Assembly: GCA_002682825.1 (NCBI GenBank)
Contig: NOKP01000061.1
Location: 1 to 63,062 of the forward strand
Reading direction: 5' to 3'
DNA length: 63,062 bases
DNA from: Neonectria sp. B-13
Taxonomy: Eukaryota; Ascomycota; Sordariomycetes; Hypocreales; Nectriaceae
Part shown: piece after piece, positions 12,026 through 24,373 of the stretch
Numbering within the stretch: the stretch's first letter is position 1
Layout: every line of letters starts with the position of its first letter
The notes under the pieces: generated by a model
What the model was told of the DNA's origin: nothing
The model's input: the letters and a program-made list of their open reading frames with translations, nothing else
Database searches by the model: none
Made by a program: the position numbers and the translations under genes

Positions 12026-13345
12026 GGGGCAAGTACTGGATGGGTGGGTGGCTTGGTTTGTGGTCCTATCAGTGGACTTGTTCATTCACTAATTGGTCTG
12101 AAATTGGTACTTGGGAAAAAGAGGCCTCAATCATAAAAGCTTTTTGGGTTTTAGCTTTGTTTTGTTGGGTTTTATGTGTGCGCAAGGGAGAGTGTTATCC
12201 CAGCCGGAGTAAGGGAATTGCATTGTATCACGGGGTTATTAGACCCCCAAGGAGCGTTGGTGCATAGCATTGAATTTTCTAGACGCAAGGGAACAGAGCA
12301 TTTGGGTGGACAGCATGAGAGGTGGCTGGACGAACGAGGATCTTGACCCTTAAAGACATCAGTTTTCGTTAACAAGTGGCCAGTTTTCACTTTACCTGAA
12401 TTGAAGAAAGCACTGTTTTTATTTATTCAACCTACGCAAGACACCGTATCTTAGTCAGAACGAATCTGAAAGCATGATCCTGGAAATAACGTGGATTCTA
12501 GGTCAGCGGCGTTGGAGCTCCTCTAACCAGTCGACTAGGAACTAAGGACAAGCGGCCACTTTCTATGTATACATGAACGGATTAGATCGAGACTCTGAAG
12601 AAGGATATTCAGACAGGTTGGCGCATGGTTTAGAGCGACGCCAGAAGAACAGGAACGTGAAAAAGAAATGCTGCAGCGGGTTTTGGAGGAATGCCATGAG
12701 CCCCCCACGGCAGAGCATGGAGAGAATAACCCGACCAAAGAATTCCACGATGATGCAAGTGGCTTGGTCCAGATGCTCGTCGTCGTAGTGGGAAGGTCCC
12801 GGCGGCCTTGTCCGTTCCGAGCGATGGAGCGGACGATCGGTCCTCAGTGTATTTGCGCCGGGGCAGAGCTGGTGCCAGCAACTATTGGGCAACGGGTGAC
12901 AAGTACAGTACCTTAGTGGTCAGGCATCAACACGGAGAAGAGAGCTTGCTGGAGGGTGCAGGGAGGTCAAGGCAAGGGGCTAGGGGAGAGAGAGGGGGGA
13001 GCCGGTTCTGAAGCAAAGACGCGTGACTGACGCAGATGTCGTGGGTGGCTCGTTGTGGATGGCTCGCCGTGGAATTGGACCTCTGCCCTACCTAGACTAA
13101 CTACTGTGCTGTACCTGCAAGATGAATGCCAGACGGTCAGATGGGATCGCGGCCATGGAACCGTCGAACGAGAGCAATGCCCAAGCTGAAGACGGTGGTC
13201 CAACTGGCCAATACTGCATTATCTTCATCTCCCCTTCGCTCAATAGTTTCGTGAAAGGGAGGCAGGGCAGGCAAACTGCATCTGATTCTTCAGGAGGGTC
13301 CAGCAACTGGCTGGCCCGTGAGATGACAATAGTACGGCCGAAGGC
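12026..13345. other. Intergenic, no gene seen
   Basis: Short overlapping frames on both strands, none with motifs. A minus-strand frame at 12563-12892 has a hydrophobic stretch (FFFTFLFF) but no other support. The region lies 3' of URM1 and may include its transcript end. Confidence 0.4.
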
Positions 13346-14305
13346 CTAGCCCCCGTGCCGAGTTGAGACAAACATAATGCTGTCACTGCTCTGGGCCTCG
13401 GAGGCCTCCTCTCCCTCGAGCTCCCAGTCGGCGTCGTTGATCAAAACCAGGGTACCTAGGCGACTGTCGCCACCTCATGAGCCGCAATGCTACATGGAGG
13501 AGGGAGTGTGTATGTAGGAGAAGGGGGCTCCAGTATAAGATTCTGGGCAAACGGCAGAAGACAACGCCGGTACTTACAGTTGGGATAGAGGGGAGTGGGC
13601 ATAGCGGTTGAAGCAAGGCAAGGAGAAGACCATCTAGCAGGGAGGATGAATCAGGAAGTCCGGCGACTAAGTCGATCCGCAGGGCAACGGGGGAGAGGGT
13701 GAACGGGAGCTAAGACATACAGATGGTTGTCGAGAACGAACAGGTCTTTACGACTATCGTTCATAACATGCTCGCAGAGAAAGTCAATAAGATGGGCGAT
13801 GGATGTAGTCTGGCCACCCTTGTCGATGGCGGGACTGTTCAGGGCATGGCTGCGCTGATGAGAAAAGAGCATCTCAGGAAGGAATTCACATGGTCAGCGA
13901 GGGAACAGAACACCTGGAAAAACACCAAACAACCACGTAAAGAGGGAAACGAGGACAACGATCAGCGCGCCAAGGAGATGCATGAAGTGGGTTGGTAGAA
14001 GAAGCGTAATGTTTGCGTGGCTACCATCAGCATCCGCATCCGCATTAGCATCAGCTTCAGGGAACAGGCTTTGAAGAAGGCTGAAGCAGGAGGGCGTGAA
14101 GGGGTTGGACAGCCAGTATCAAAAAGTAATAGGTACCTACGCCAGGGTGGAGGTATGTAACGTAAGGCGAGAATGGCGAGGATGACAGCTCACAAATGGA
14201 CGAGATGAGAGGGAGGCACCGGACTCACAAGAACTCGACGGTGATGGAGAACTGGGGACCGATGGCAGTGGCAGCCGCCGCCGCTTCAGAGGAAGAATCG
14301 GCCAT
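13346..14305 (-). CDS. urm1: Urm1 ubiquitin-like sulfur carrier, divergent or damaged
   Basis: Urm1 is a ubiquitin-fold sulfur carrier that serves cytosolic tRNA 2-thiolation and protein urmylation. On the minus strand, 14229-14305 encodes [17 protein letters not shown] followed by FSITVEF, ending at a GTGAGT donor. An exon ending at 13721 encodes [35 protein letters not shown] and [11 protein letters not shown]. After a 257-bp intron, 13346-13463 encodes [19 protein letters not shown] and ends FVSTRHGG, with the required terminal Gly-Gly followed at once by TAG. The exon 2/3 join is in phase. Oddities: the GGLE turn normally between the first two strands is missing, and I found no clean acceptor for exon 2 (near 13885-13890). 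The last strand differs from the usual family pattern, and Arg replaces Leu before HGG. Identity is secure; whether it is functional is open. Confidence 0.75.
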
Positions 14306-16689
14306 GGCGAGAAGGGTCGTAGATGGATCGCTGGGTGTTTGGTGTTTGGTGTTTGGTGGATGATGGATGATGGATGATGGGATGGATGCTATTGTTGTCG
14401 CTGGGCCAATCTCCGATATCCTGGTCCTTCTCTTTTTCGCCCTCTTGTGGTTCTAGAGCGCGTATGCGTATGCGTACAACACACACACACTTTTGTAAAG
14501 AATTCGCTTATTTCAGCTTTGTCTCGGCCTATTCCTGTTCCTATTACCGGGGTAGAAGCGAGATGTTCTTGGTTAGTTAGGCGGTGATTTGGCAGTTGGT
14601 GGTTTTGCTTTGGAGTCACAGTTCTTCCAATCGCTTATTCCCGGCGGGCTGAGTTGGACGAGACAGCTCGGGATGAAAACTGATGCACGCGCGCTTGGGG
14701 CAGTTGTCAGCAAACGGTAACCACTCCGGCAGTTTGGGAAAAGGGCGAGATCATTTTATACAAGCCACACACGAGTTGCAATCACAAGGATTGAAACTAG
14801 TTTGAGAAACACGAACGAAACGAGTTCAACTACAAGGCTAGTAAATCTACTGTTTTAGACTTCGAAACACATATCAGCCACTACTTCCCAATTGCTGACG
14901 AACCAGAGGCTTAATTTATTCGTCTGCTCTCTCACTTCAGGCTCTTTCCCAGACACCACAAGGTACTTTTTTTCCTTCCTAGATTAACGTAATGGGCTTT
15001 CCTGGTGAGTTGTCAAGTTTCCCATACCTGAGAAATGAGCATCTGATCCAAGCTTTGAAGTTCAGGTAGCATTAACAGTAGAGCAAAGACAGAGTAATTC
15101 CGTTTCTGACAGGCAGTGTAGTGATACTGCCTTGTGTATGGCCGTTGATAAGACTACCTTGATAGCAGATTTTGTGAGTCTCTTATTCTGATGGGTAAAG
15201 AAACCGCCGCGCTGGTTGACCTTCTGAAATACTAGAAGCGTCTTGACAGCCAGTCAATCTTGGTCTATTGGTATGCGAAGCCAAGTACCTACCATTAATA
15301 TATGAAACAACGATCCAACCTTAACCAAATACCAGAGGAGCATTGTACCTAACTTGACGAGCGCGCGCCTGACAGCACCGGGATCCAAAGATGATCCAAC
15401 GGGCTTTATATCTCGAGCATGATAGGACACGGCCAACAACCCTTCAAGCATAACCTTTTCTCAAACTGTCGATAGCTTGGTTGTTTGTTCGACAACGTCC
15501 TCTGGAATCGCACAACCAGCAGTTATGAAAGAAAGACTTACCTTGCCTGGCGTAAGCTTGGGTATGCATATTAACCACTTCTCAACTTGACTAAGGCCGG
15601 CCCCCCTGTGAGCTTTTATCCTATTTCTTTTCTTGAAGTTTATCGAGGAGCGTCGTTTGACTCGACACCCACGTCCCTTGAGGTTTGCACACCTTTATCA
15701 CAAAAAGAACTGCGCCGCCAAGGAGAGTCTTGATATTGATCCCCTCGCCCTCCCTAGACCAGAGCAGATTACCAGTCATCCTAAGACAAACCATGTCAAG
15801 TCCCCAAGTATCAGTATAGAGAGCCATGTCGGGCTATTGCTAGTGTCTCCACCAGGGTCGTGCATTCTGTGGCCGACGGGCGAGGTCGATGCGGAACCAC
15901 CTTCCGACGACTTCAACGCCCTGTGCTTGTTGTATAACCTTCGGACTTCGGGATGTGTTCCGTTCAGATGCTGAAGCTTCGGCATCCTAGGGGCCCCCTA
16001 CCGCCAGGCATGCCGGTTGATTGGCAAGACTGTAATTGTTTTGCATCGCATGACTGAGTACCATGCGGCTGTAACATGGCCATCCACCGCTAGGACGCGA
16101 GGTTTGATCATAGTCACCAGCGCAAACACTCCTCCCATGAATCCTCTCAAGCAGCAGAACTCTGAGCCAACTTTCATCATCGTCAGGAAAAGAACCTCAG
16201 CCCTAAGTTGAGCCCGCTTGGGCTGAGCCTTAAGTCCTGGTTTCTCAGCCCAAGTCAAGCATCGACTCAACTTAGAGCGGCAGCTATACAAGCAGAAATA
16301 TATTTGGTATGCTTGGGTTTCGTTCCCGAGTTATGGGTTATTGCATGGGAGGATAGTCTGGATCTCTGGAGCGAAAATACTGTTTCGAGTCTATCTTGAT
16401 AATATGGCAGGAAGTTAGAGTCTTCGTGAGGGAACTCGAAGGTTCTCAGTCGAGAATTCAGTCCAGAGTGCCTTGATACCAATCATGGAAGTCTTTGCCC
16501 TCGGGCAGTCTCCGTGTAAGAGCACTACTTGCATGAGTTGCTCAAATCATGTTGCGTCGGTATTGGTAGACCGAGTGTTGCTAATTCAATACATCGATCG
16601 ATGGTACAGAGCAGAGCACGCAGAAGATAGAAAGGCCATGGCTAGATGCTTTTTCTTAGGTATCGAAGTTGTTGAATTAGCATGTTTGG
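14306..16689. other. Intergenic between URM1 and the ELP2 relic
   Basis: Upstream of URM1 are TGGATGATGGATGATGGATGATGG repeats (14355-14385) and a short CA run (14478-14490). The rest has no recognisable gene. A palindromic stretch around 16215-16250 (GAGCCCGCTTGGGCTGAGCC) could fold but has no clear role. Confidence 0.4.
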
Positions 16690-17245
16690 TTGCTTTCAGC
16701 TCCGGTTGTGTAGGTACTTCCTCAAGCCTAGCTTCCGAGTTGGACACAATTTTCAGACTCACATCTACGCCGTCGGCAGCAATTCTGACGACTTGGTCGG
16801 CAGCCCTGTTTCGGTCGAGTACTTATCGACGGGGACCAACCGGCAGATGGTCGTTGTGGATTGGAGCCGCGGCGGTATCTTGGCCTTTGGCGCCGACATC
16901 AACGTTGCTCTGTGGAGGCCTGCTGTGAGTTTTGGTGTTGCCCCTCCTCAGTGACTCCTCGCTGAGCTTGTTAGGCACCATAGGCTGATCATGTTTTGTT
17001 CTAGCTGCAACCTCCAAAGGGTATCACAGAATTTCTAGGTGGTCACAAGCAAATAGTCGAGGCCGTTTCTTTCCTCCCGAGGTCGACGGAGATGCCTCAT
17101 CCTATTTAATCACCGGATCTGACGACAAGGCTCTCAATATCTGGAAAGCATCCCAGGATGGGGAGGATTTTGCGCCTCTCTAAACTTCATCTGAGCACAC
17201 CGGTGCCATCAACTGCATTCCTTGGACTTTAATCAGTGAGCGAAG
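16690..17245 (+). pseudogene. elp2: Elongator subunit Elp2 fragment (WD40)
   Basis: Elp2 is the WD40 scaffold subunit of Elongator, which makes the wobble-uridine side chain of tRNAs. The fragment shows the family's N-terminus: VSVEYLSTGTNRQMVVVDWS, GGILAFGADINVALWRP, an intron (GTGAGT...TTCTAG, about 16924-17004), then LQPPKGITEFLGGHKQIVEA, VSFLP, SSYLITGSDDKALNIWKAS and SSEHTGAINCI. The SGSDDKxxxIWK and EHTGAINC elements are classic first and second WD repeats of fungal Elp2. One frameshift after VSFL is explained by a missing C in the CCC of CTCCCGAG. An in-frame TAA (probably from CAA) precedes SSEHTGA, and after INCI the similarity ends. A normal Elp2 has about 800 residues, so this is an N-terminal remnant. 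Confidence 0.8.
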
Positions 17246-18970
17246 ATTGTGAGCACCTGCGGTCTTATGCTTGGCTTGCAGGCTTCCATTACTGATCCGT
17301 AGTCCACTTCTGTCCGTAGTCCACTTCTGTCCTGAGCTAACTTCTGCTCCTGAGCCTATTTCCGTTCTACCTACTCCGCACTAGCTCTACGAATATCACA
17401 TTAGTCCAGACATCTCAACAATCCTGCGCACCAGCGGCCCTTGCTGTAGTAACATAACCACTGATCTACCTAATCAGCGACCTCGCCTATGATATTAGAG
17501 ACCTCAACAGGATGGACTTGTTTCCAGAGGGTATTAAGAAGATGTATGAAATGTATCCGCCGCTAGACAACAGAGATACAGAGGTGCGGTAGGAGAATGT
17601 ATTTATTGTTTACGAGTTAGAGTAGGCAATAGATAAGCAATATAACGGACGTCTCTCAGAAACACACTGTGAGCTGTCAGGCCTTCCACGTTTGTGCTAT
17701 GCACCGTATTGATTAGATTAAGTGCAATATACTTCTACTCGCACTCAATCTTATCTAACCATATGAAATATAGAAACCGAACACTGTACGTGTAAGTACT
17801 TCGGCAGTTAAGCATTCAACACCCGTAAAGATCCATGTACCCGTGGATTGCTTGCTAGTCAACCTTTCGTCAAGTGTTGTGGATCTGGTGTACTATTTAT
17901 GCCTTGTCCCTCTGTGCCTTGCAACTTACACTCAAGCCAACTTATGCCAGCTTGGGGGCATTTTCATATTTCTCAATCAAGCACCAAAAGAGTTCCTTCC
18001 ACTTAGTTTCCCATTGCGTTGTTACCTCCGCCAGCCCTCGTTAGAAATTGGACACGCCTCCAGGCAAATGTTGCGCTCTTTCATAAGCTGCATGATGTAG
18101 GGATGCTTCGCAAACGCAAAGCCGTCCCACGTCACAACAAAACTGACGACTCATTCAAGAGGCGGAGGATTATCATGACTGATTCATCCACCTTACACCA
18201 ATGCTACAGTTTAGTCCACCAGGACAAACGCCGATATAAAGCCCATCAGTGTCATATACATCAAGACTCTTTTCAAGATTCTTTATGTGCCAGTATTTTG
18301 ATCATCCATTTACAATATCTATCACTCTGAAGTTTAAGGTATATAATACTATGTTCGGGAGAAAAAGACCCGGCCTATGCCTTGAAAAACTGACCGGGTA
18401 ACACAACGAGGCTCGAATCTACCAGCTACTGCAGCCCCAGACAAGAGCGAGCTCATGGTTGGCCGTTCGTTCTCGCTGGCCGAAGCCCAACCTGGCTGAA
18501 AAGCGCCAGATGAGCCAAAAGCGAGAGTTTCTGCACACATAGCAATAACCCATCGCTAAAAACTTGAGTCAGTTTAGGAATGTCAGTCCTGAACGTAAGC
18601 CAATCTATCGAAGGTCGAAACTCAGGATTTTGTATGCCCCGGCTAAGCTAGGATAATGAAAATTATTGGGAGTGGGACCAATCCAAGCAGCAATTCCGGC
18701 ACTAGGACGAGAACAACAAAGAATGGCTTTCCCGAAAGCTTTGACTGAGATAACGCATGGCCTATGGCAGCCGCTGGCATCAAACCCCAGTACAAAAGTC
18801 CAATTCTTATACAGTAAACCTGAATTTATGAAATAAGGACACTTGATAGCTTGCCAAACCAGTGCTTATTAGAGACTGTAGAACTGTGACTTGCTTGGAC
18901 AACTCATCATAGGTGTAAAGACCACTTTATTAATCAGATACTACAATACATTAATGCACCTTAAGCGTGT
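17246..18970. other. Intergenic with possible coding traces
   Basis: GTAGTCCACTTCTGTCC is tandemly repeated near 17300-17330. A plus-strand stretch at about 17480-17640 reads LAYDIRDLNRMDLFPEGIKK then YEMYPPLDNRDTEVR, interrupted by stops. It looks like eroded coding sequence I cannot name. At 18370-18440 a minus-strand GATTCGAGCC resembles a pol III B box, but no convincing A box or tRNA fold accompanies it. Confidence 0.35.
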
Positions 18971-19665
18971 CAGGGAATTCCCAAGTGAATCATCTCGGAC
19001 AGGGTCCCAAATTCCTCAAGGACATATGGCAGGAGATGTGGAATGCATTCGTAACCAGCCTGTTGATGTCCACCGCGTGGCATCCGCACACCGATTGAGC
19101 CTCCGAACGTCGCAATCATACCATGGAAGTCGCACTGAAATGTTCTGTTAGTGACTTCCCAGACAAACCGTGAGTGTATGCGATAGTTCGATTGCGGTTC
19201 GCGCTCAACAATTCGTACGCATCCGCAATCAAGCAAGCGCCAAGCGAACTCGTCATAAGCCAACAGATGGAAGATAGATTACATTACCTGGGAGAAGGAA
19301 GCCTGGTGCTCTAACGAGATGTTCTCTATGAAGAAGCTTGGCCGCCATGAAACAGCGGTATGACTCTCGACACCGACCAGTCGAGTGCAAGCCCGATGAC
19401 TGGGTATGGCTGCAGCTGAGAAAAGGATACTCGGTAGCAGACGACCGGGTCCCGAAACTGAAAGAACGGCGCACTGGACCATACAAAATTATGGAACAAG
19501 TCGGCCACCTAGCGTATCGCCTAGGGATGGCTGACAATCTCAACATCCATCCAGTGGTCTCGGTGGCCCATCTGAAGCTAGCCAGCGAACCAAAGAAAAG
19601 ACCCGGACCGGTGGAAGTCGAGGAAACCAGGCCCGGACAATTGCGAGACGAGTACCAGCATTACG
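18971..19665 (+). mobile_element. Ty3/gypsy retrotransposon fragment (integrase C-terminal half)
   Basis: One plus-strand frame shows the end of the integrase core: GPKFLKDIWQEMWNAF, LLMSTAWHPHTD and LNNSYASAIKQAPSELV. Later come the C-terminal GPY/F region (MKQRYDSRHRPVECKPDDWV, RRTGPYKIMEQVGHLAYRL) and the chromodomain-adjacent HPVVSVAHLK. These are characteristic of fungal gypsy elements with a GPY/F module. Stops interrupt the core, including KP-stop-V where Trp is expected (TGG to TGA, a RIP-type change). No reverse transcriptase, protease, LTR or tRNA primer site is visible. The element ends abruptly at about 19665, where opposite-strand copia sequence begins. Confidence 0.85.
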
Positions 19666-21275
19666 AGGTCGGATCGCCCAGCTTTTCGAAGAAGCTGCGG
19701 ATCCAGGTGGCCTCAGAGATCGCAGCCGATATCGCGTAGTATTTGGCTTCGGTGGTGGACTTGGCCACAGTCATCTGACACTTGCTGGCCCAAGAAATAG
19801 GGCCGCCCAGCATCATGAAAATATACGCAGCTGTGGACCTTGCCGTATCTGGGTCGCCCGCGTAGTCAGAGTCGCATAGCCGTGAGTACCGTATTTGATG
19901 CCATATCACTCCTCGTGGAGGCGCCGGTATGTGATACCCGGCTGGTAGTGGGCTTGAGGTATCGTAAATTTCGCTTGGTGGCCGTGAAGTATTCCTCTGT
20001 TGGGTTACTCATGAACCTAGCCCAGAACCCGTTCGTAAAGGAGAGGTCGGGCCTCGTATGTATCGCTAGGTGCGTTTGTATGCGCCCGGGGGCCGCGATC
20101 GCTTGACATCGTGGTCGGCAGGAAGGGAAACTGGCTCGTGGAAGACCAGGTGGATTGACACGTAGGGATTCTTGCCCTTGAGGTGCCAAACTCGATAGAG
20201 GTGTTGGCCTTGATACCCCACGAGGATGCCTTCCCAGCCGCGTGCCTTCATTTTGGCGCTCTTGACACGCTTCTCAGGCTTGATGTTGACGAAGACCTTG
20301 CACTCGAGTGTGCGAAGATGCTCAGTAGAGGGCTTGTTGCCCTCTGAGTCTTTGATACCGTTGTGGAAGACCTCCCAAGGGGTCTTCCAGTCGAGCGTTT
20401 TCGTAGCAGTCACGTTTGTTATCTCAACGCACGCGTGGCGTATCTCCCCCTAGAGCGGAAGAGGGATCTCCTGATCGATCATGACGGCTCTGGCCTTCTC
20501 AAGAAGTGTGCGATGAGATCGCTCGATAACGCCAGCTTGCTCGTGACCGTAGAGAGGGTGGTCGTGATCCGTGTCACAGATGCCCGCATCGCGGCGTGGA
20601 CTTTTGCGTTGAAAAGCTCGCCTCCCCCATCGATCCTTATCTCCTTGGGGGCATGCTTGACTCTGCTTAGCTCGTCAACATCCTTACAGATGTGGTAGGC
20701 AGCTTCATTCTTGAGTCTCATGAGATGGCACCATTTCCATCGGGACTTATCCTCTGTAAAGAGGAGGAACATACCCCTTGCCGTCCCAAGTGGGAGGCTT
20801 AATGAAGCAGATGTTGGCGTGGATACAGTCCAAGATGTGAGCAGCGCGTTGACGAGGGGCTTTTGGGGAGAACCTCACGCTCTTTGCGAGCTCACAGACG
20901 TCGCAAGCGCACTTGTATTCGACAGTGGGCGTGATCGCCCCGGTCGTGGCTTTGAGGGTGCGATTGACGCTGTCGTAGCTGCTGTGAGCAAGGCGGCGAT
21001 GCCAGAGCTTGACATCGCGTGCTTACTGATGCGTTATCATGGCCTTCTGGATTCCTCGGTGGCCGATGACGCCGCCGACGAACGTTTGTTCTTGCTGAGG
21101 TAGCCGCCTGAGAGGTACAGCTTCTTGCCGGAAAAGACGTTCAATAGGAAGCATTGTACTAATACTGTGTGCATGAGAAACACAGTGACAGATTCATTGC
21201 CGTAAAGCGTAATCAGGGAATAATAGGACGGTGGAAGAGTCTGGGTGAAGGCGGCAACTATCATGGCTTTCACAT
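19661..21275 (-). mobile_element. Ty1/copia retrotransposon, internally deleted
   Basis: Read on the minus strand from 21275 down, the order is that of copia. First the gag-pre-integrase region KLYLSGGYLSKNKRSSAAS and the HHCC zinc finger (LWHRRLAH...CACDVC). Then the integrase core FLLFTEDKSRWKWCHLMRLK and IRIDGGGELFN, and the integrase C-terminal region KTPWEVF...EGILVGYQGQHLYRVW. Then, almost at once, the end of pol: [21 protein letters not shown] and the RNase H piece [20 protein letters not shown] with [13 protein letters not shown]. The reverse transcriptase that should lie between integrase and RNase H is missing, so an internal deletion near 20070-20110 is inferred. Frameshifts and stops occur throughout. 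No LTRs were seen. The 3' end is cut where it meets the gypsy fragment. Not autonomous. Confidence 0.85.
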
Positions 21276-24200
21276 GACCGCAGAGAACCTAGTCCTATCT
21301 TGAGATGACGAACAAAGCAACGAGGACGCGCCCCTTGTTATTGTCGTCAACCAACACTGCGGGTAGTTGCAAGCTCAGCGAGAATAAGCCTGATGAGCAG
21401 GGCGGAATAGACAATGCAATACCTAATTAAACCTTGACTCTCAGCTTCTAGATTGTCTCTATTAATCAGTTGGATCTGTGTGTATAACTTTGCTCTGCGA
21501 TGCATGATATCGTTAGTTGTCGCAAATTACGCATCATACTCTTTTCCCATGAGTTACCCGAGTTTCTGAGCTGTACCCTTTCCCATCTCGCCGGGATTCC
21601 CATCTGCCTTGATGGGTTGGACTATTCTCTCTTGCGCAAGGGATCCATACGGAGTTTGTGTCAAGAAGACAAAGTGCACGCCTCATCCGAGTACCTCGCA
21701 AAAGGGAAATGCCATAAAATGTATCGCGTCTGCAGCGTGCATGCGTCTTCTTTTCCCTACGCAGCATCCGGGTGGCATTTCAGCCCCCTTTCCTTCCGTT
21801 AGCTAAGCTCCATGAGGGGCGGAGGAGGCGCCAACAGGATAAATAAACACTGATCTGGTTAGTGTGTTCTCTGTTCCCTGGACACCAATAAAGTCAAACT
21901 ATCAAGGCCAAAGTTTCGAATGCGAAAGGAGAAAAGGGATGACTTGTTTAACTACATACGAGGCCCTATTAGCAGGGTTTGGAGAGGACACATACGCGGC
22001 ATAGGACAAATATAACCCGATTACGGTGCCAAGTTAGGTCTAGATGATCCTCATTAAAGATGGCGCTCTCCGCCATGCTATATCTCGACTTCAGATATTG
22101 GCGCCTGCACCCCGCACCTCGGCGCGGATCATGAGGCAGACTAGCGCATCGGCAAGAGGTCAGAAGAATCGTCGTTTCTGAGGTACAACTGCAGTAAAGG
22201 ACGCATTGGTGTTCCCTCTGACCACGAAAGAATCTTACCAGTCCCTCGTTTTGATGAGAATACGAGGGTAGCCAAAGTGGGTGGATTGGGCCTGAATGAT
22301 GTTGCACATGTATCTCGGCGTTCGTCCTATCTGCTCTTGGGATAAGCAGTTAAGGGCTTCAGATTGGTTGTATCTATATCAACACTAACAATATAAAGAA
22401 CCTATTCCTCTTGTCCTTTGCCCGTGGTGCCTTAACAGCCGGTAAGTAATCGTAGCTATGGGGTGCTTGTACCTTGCAATCAGAATAATAAGACATCCAA
22501 TGTAACAACACCTACCAGGCAGCCCCAAAGGTAGCTAAAACATCAATTAGGCTTACAAGCAAGCAGCAACTGGGACAGGAGATAAGAATGAACACTCTAT
22601 AGTAGGATACAGTACAAATTTGGTTGATGGCTAGGACCCACGTCCCGTTGAATCGTTGTATCTGCGTACATCAGCGAACGGGAGATTTTACGACGCAGAT
22701 TGGGTATCAATCAGGGCTTGTATATGAACCGGTAAAAGAGGTCAACATAGGACTGTTTACTGAGAACCTAGAAGGATTTAGAAAGACAGAGAGATCACGT
22801 TGTGATTCACCTAGCAGGTTCGCAGGCCAATATCCGGATATGCCACCCACGGAAGCCAATTCAGTTGCATAAGCGTCTGTGATCTCGGGGTGGGGGGGGC
22901 ATACTGTCCGAAGTGCCCCGAATCATTGCCCGTGCTCTTTTCCAATCCAATGCAGGATGTTCGGTGCGTCCATTATGAATAGTGATAGGTCATGAACGTA
23001 ATAGTACCACCCTGCTGGTATCCCAAAGCTGCAATACTATTCAAGCTGTGGCCTCCAAGCTTGCGCGCTGACGGTTTACCACCACCTGATGTCAGCTCAT
23101 GACGGAGAGGCTGCTGGGCGCTCAATGGCGCCTCCCCCCAACACAATCTCTTACCCGCCTTTGCGTGAGTCGTATCCGCACCAATTGATTTCGTTGCTCA
23201 GATCCTTGGCCCAGACTGGTGTGATTGAGGCGTTTGCATCCCGCTGGCACTGGCGCGGCGAAGCCCGCTACACCGAAACTTGCTGGCTTGTTAGGTTCAA
23301 AACTCTCTCCCTCTACACCCCAGCCACACCCTGAGCAGAGAAACCTTATGTTGGGTCCAGAAAACGGCGACTTATACTACCCGAACGGGTGTCCTGGTGG
23401 TTTCGGTAGCCAGCCTTCGACTAGACGCCCGGATCAACAATGGTGTCAACAAATGCGGAGCGCTGTGGACTGGGCTGGCGTATTGACAAACCGGGTAAGT
23501 TACCGTAGTCAAATGGAACAGATCTTGCAGGTCTTGGCCAGCGCTAGTGAAAGCGCGCGTTGCATAGACTTGTCTGCGCTAATGTGCGACCCACTTAGGC
23601 AACGTATTGCTTACACCCCGTGCATTGGGGAGATAGATGTCGGGATGTGTCAAGGGCTAGGGTCCTGGACGGAATAGCTACATCGCGATACCTCGGGTGG
23701 ACCCCATGTCCCTCGGCCTTTTCGACCCCCTCAAGACCCCCCCCTGTTATGCATATTCAAAGGGGTTAGCTCAAGGTGCATTTGCCGGATCCTAGCATAT
23801 CTGCCGCAGGACCCGTTCTTCATAAAAGACCGGGTCTCACGCCCCAGTTGTACTCAATCAAGTCACCTAATGTATCCCTACTCAAGTGCCCCGTAACTTC
23901 TAACAGGATGCACTGAGTCTACTTCCAGGCCATGTACCCTTTATAAATAGTAATCCCCGGTGTTCTCACACACCCACAAAAGCCAGTCTCACCTGTCATT
24001 TCTTGGCACATCCTCTATCGGTATAATGCAGGTGGCGAAGATGGTCAGACCTCAGCTGGTGATCCCTGACACCTTCATCTTTCGCCCGCGTGGTAACGGC
24101 AAGAGTCCCCGGCAGCCTAGTGACAATACGGCCCGGGCTGATCCAGCCCTTGATGTCTCCGATGGAATTGCGGCAAGTTCAATGTTGATAACCCCCAGCC

Positions 24201-24373
24201 GTGGGTCTCTGGCTCATTCTCATCTGCAGGTCCCGTCAGACCCTGTAAAACTGGTCTGGGCATGACGGGCATAAGCCCTGTCTCATACTCCTAAACAGGT
24301 GTCAACCGTGTAGTATTAAAGGGCCCCGACGTCGCAAGCAAGGGCCCGATGATGACAAGCACCGCGCGCAAAT
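21276..24373. other. Gene-poor stretch
   Basis: About 3.1 kb with no recognisable gene, RNA or transposon. Frames at 21500-21802, 23225-23677 and 23960-24265 are open but motif-free and not supported by splice patterns. A G run (22893-22899) and ordinary spacer are all I can report. Confidence 0.4.

Noticed and set aside
11533..12092. Open frames running through the N gap
   Set aside because: They consist of Ns and the two copies of the duplicated flank; an assembly artefact.
18370..18550. Possible tRNA or SINE from a GATTCGAGCC B-box match on the minus strand
   Set aside because: No good A box at the right distance and no cloverleaf could be drawn.
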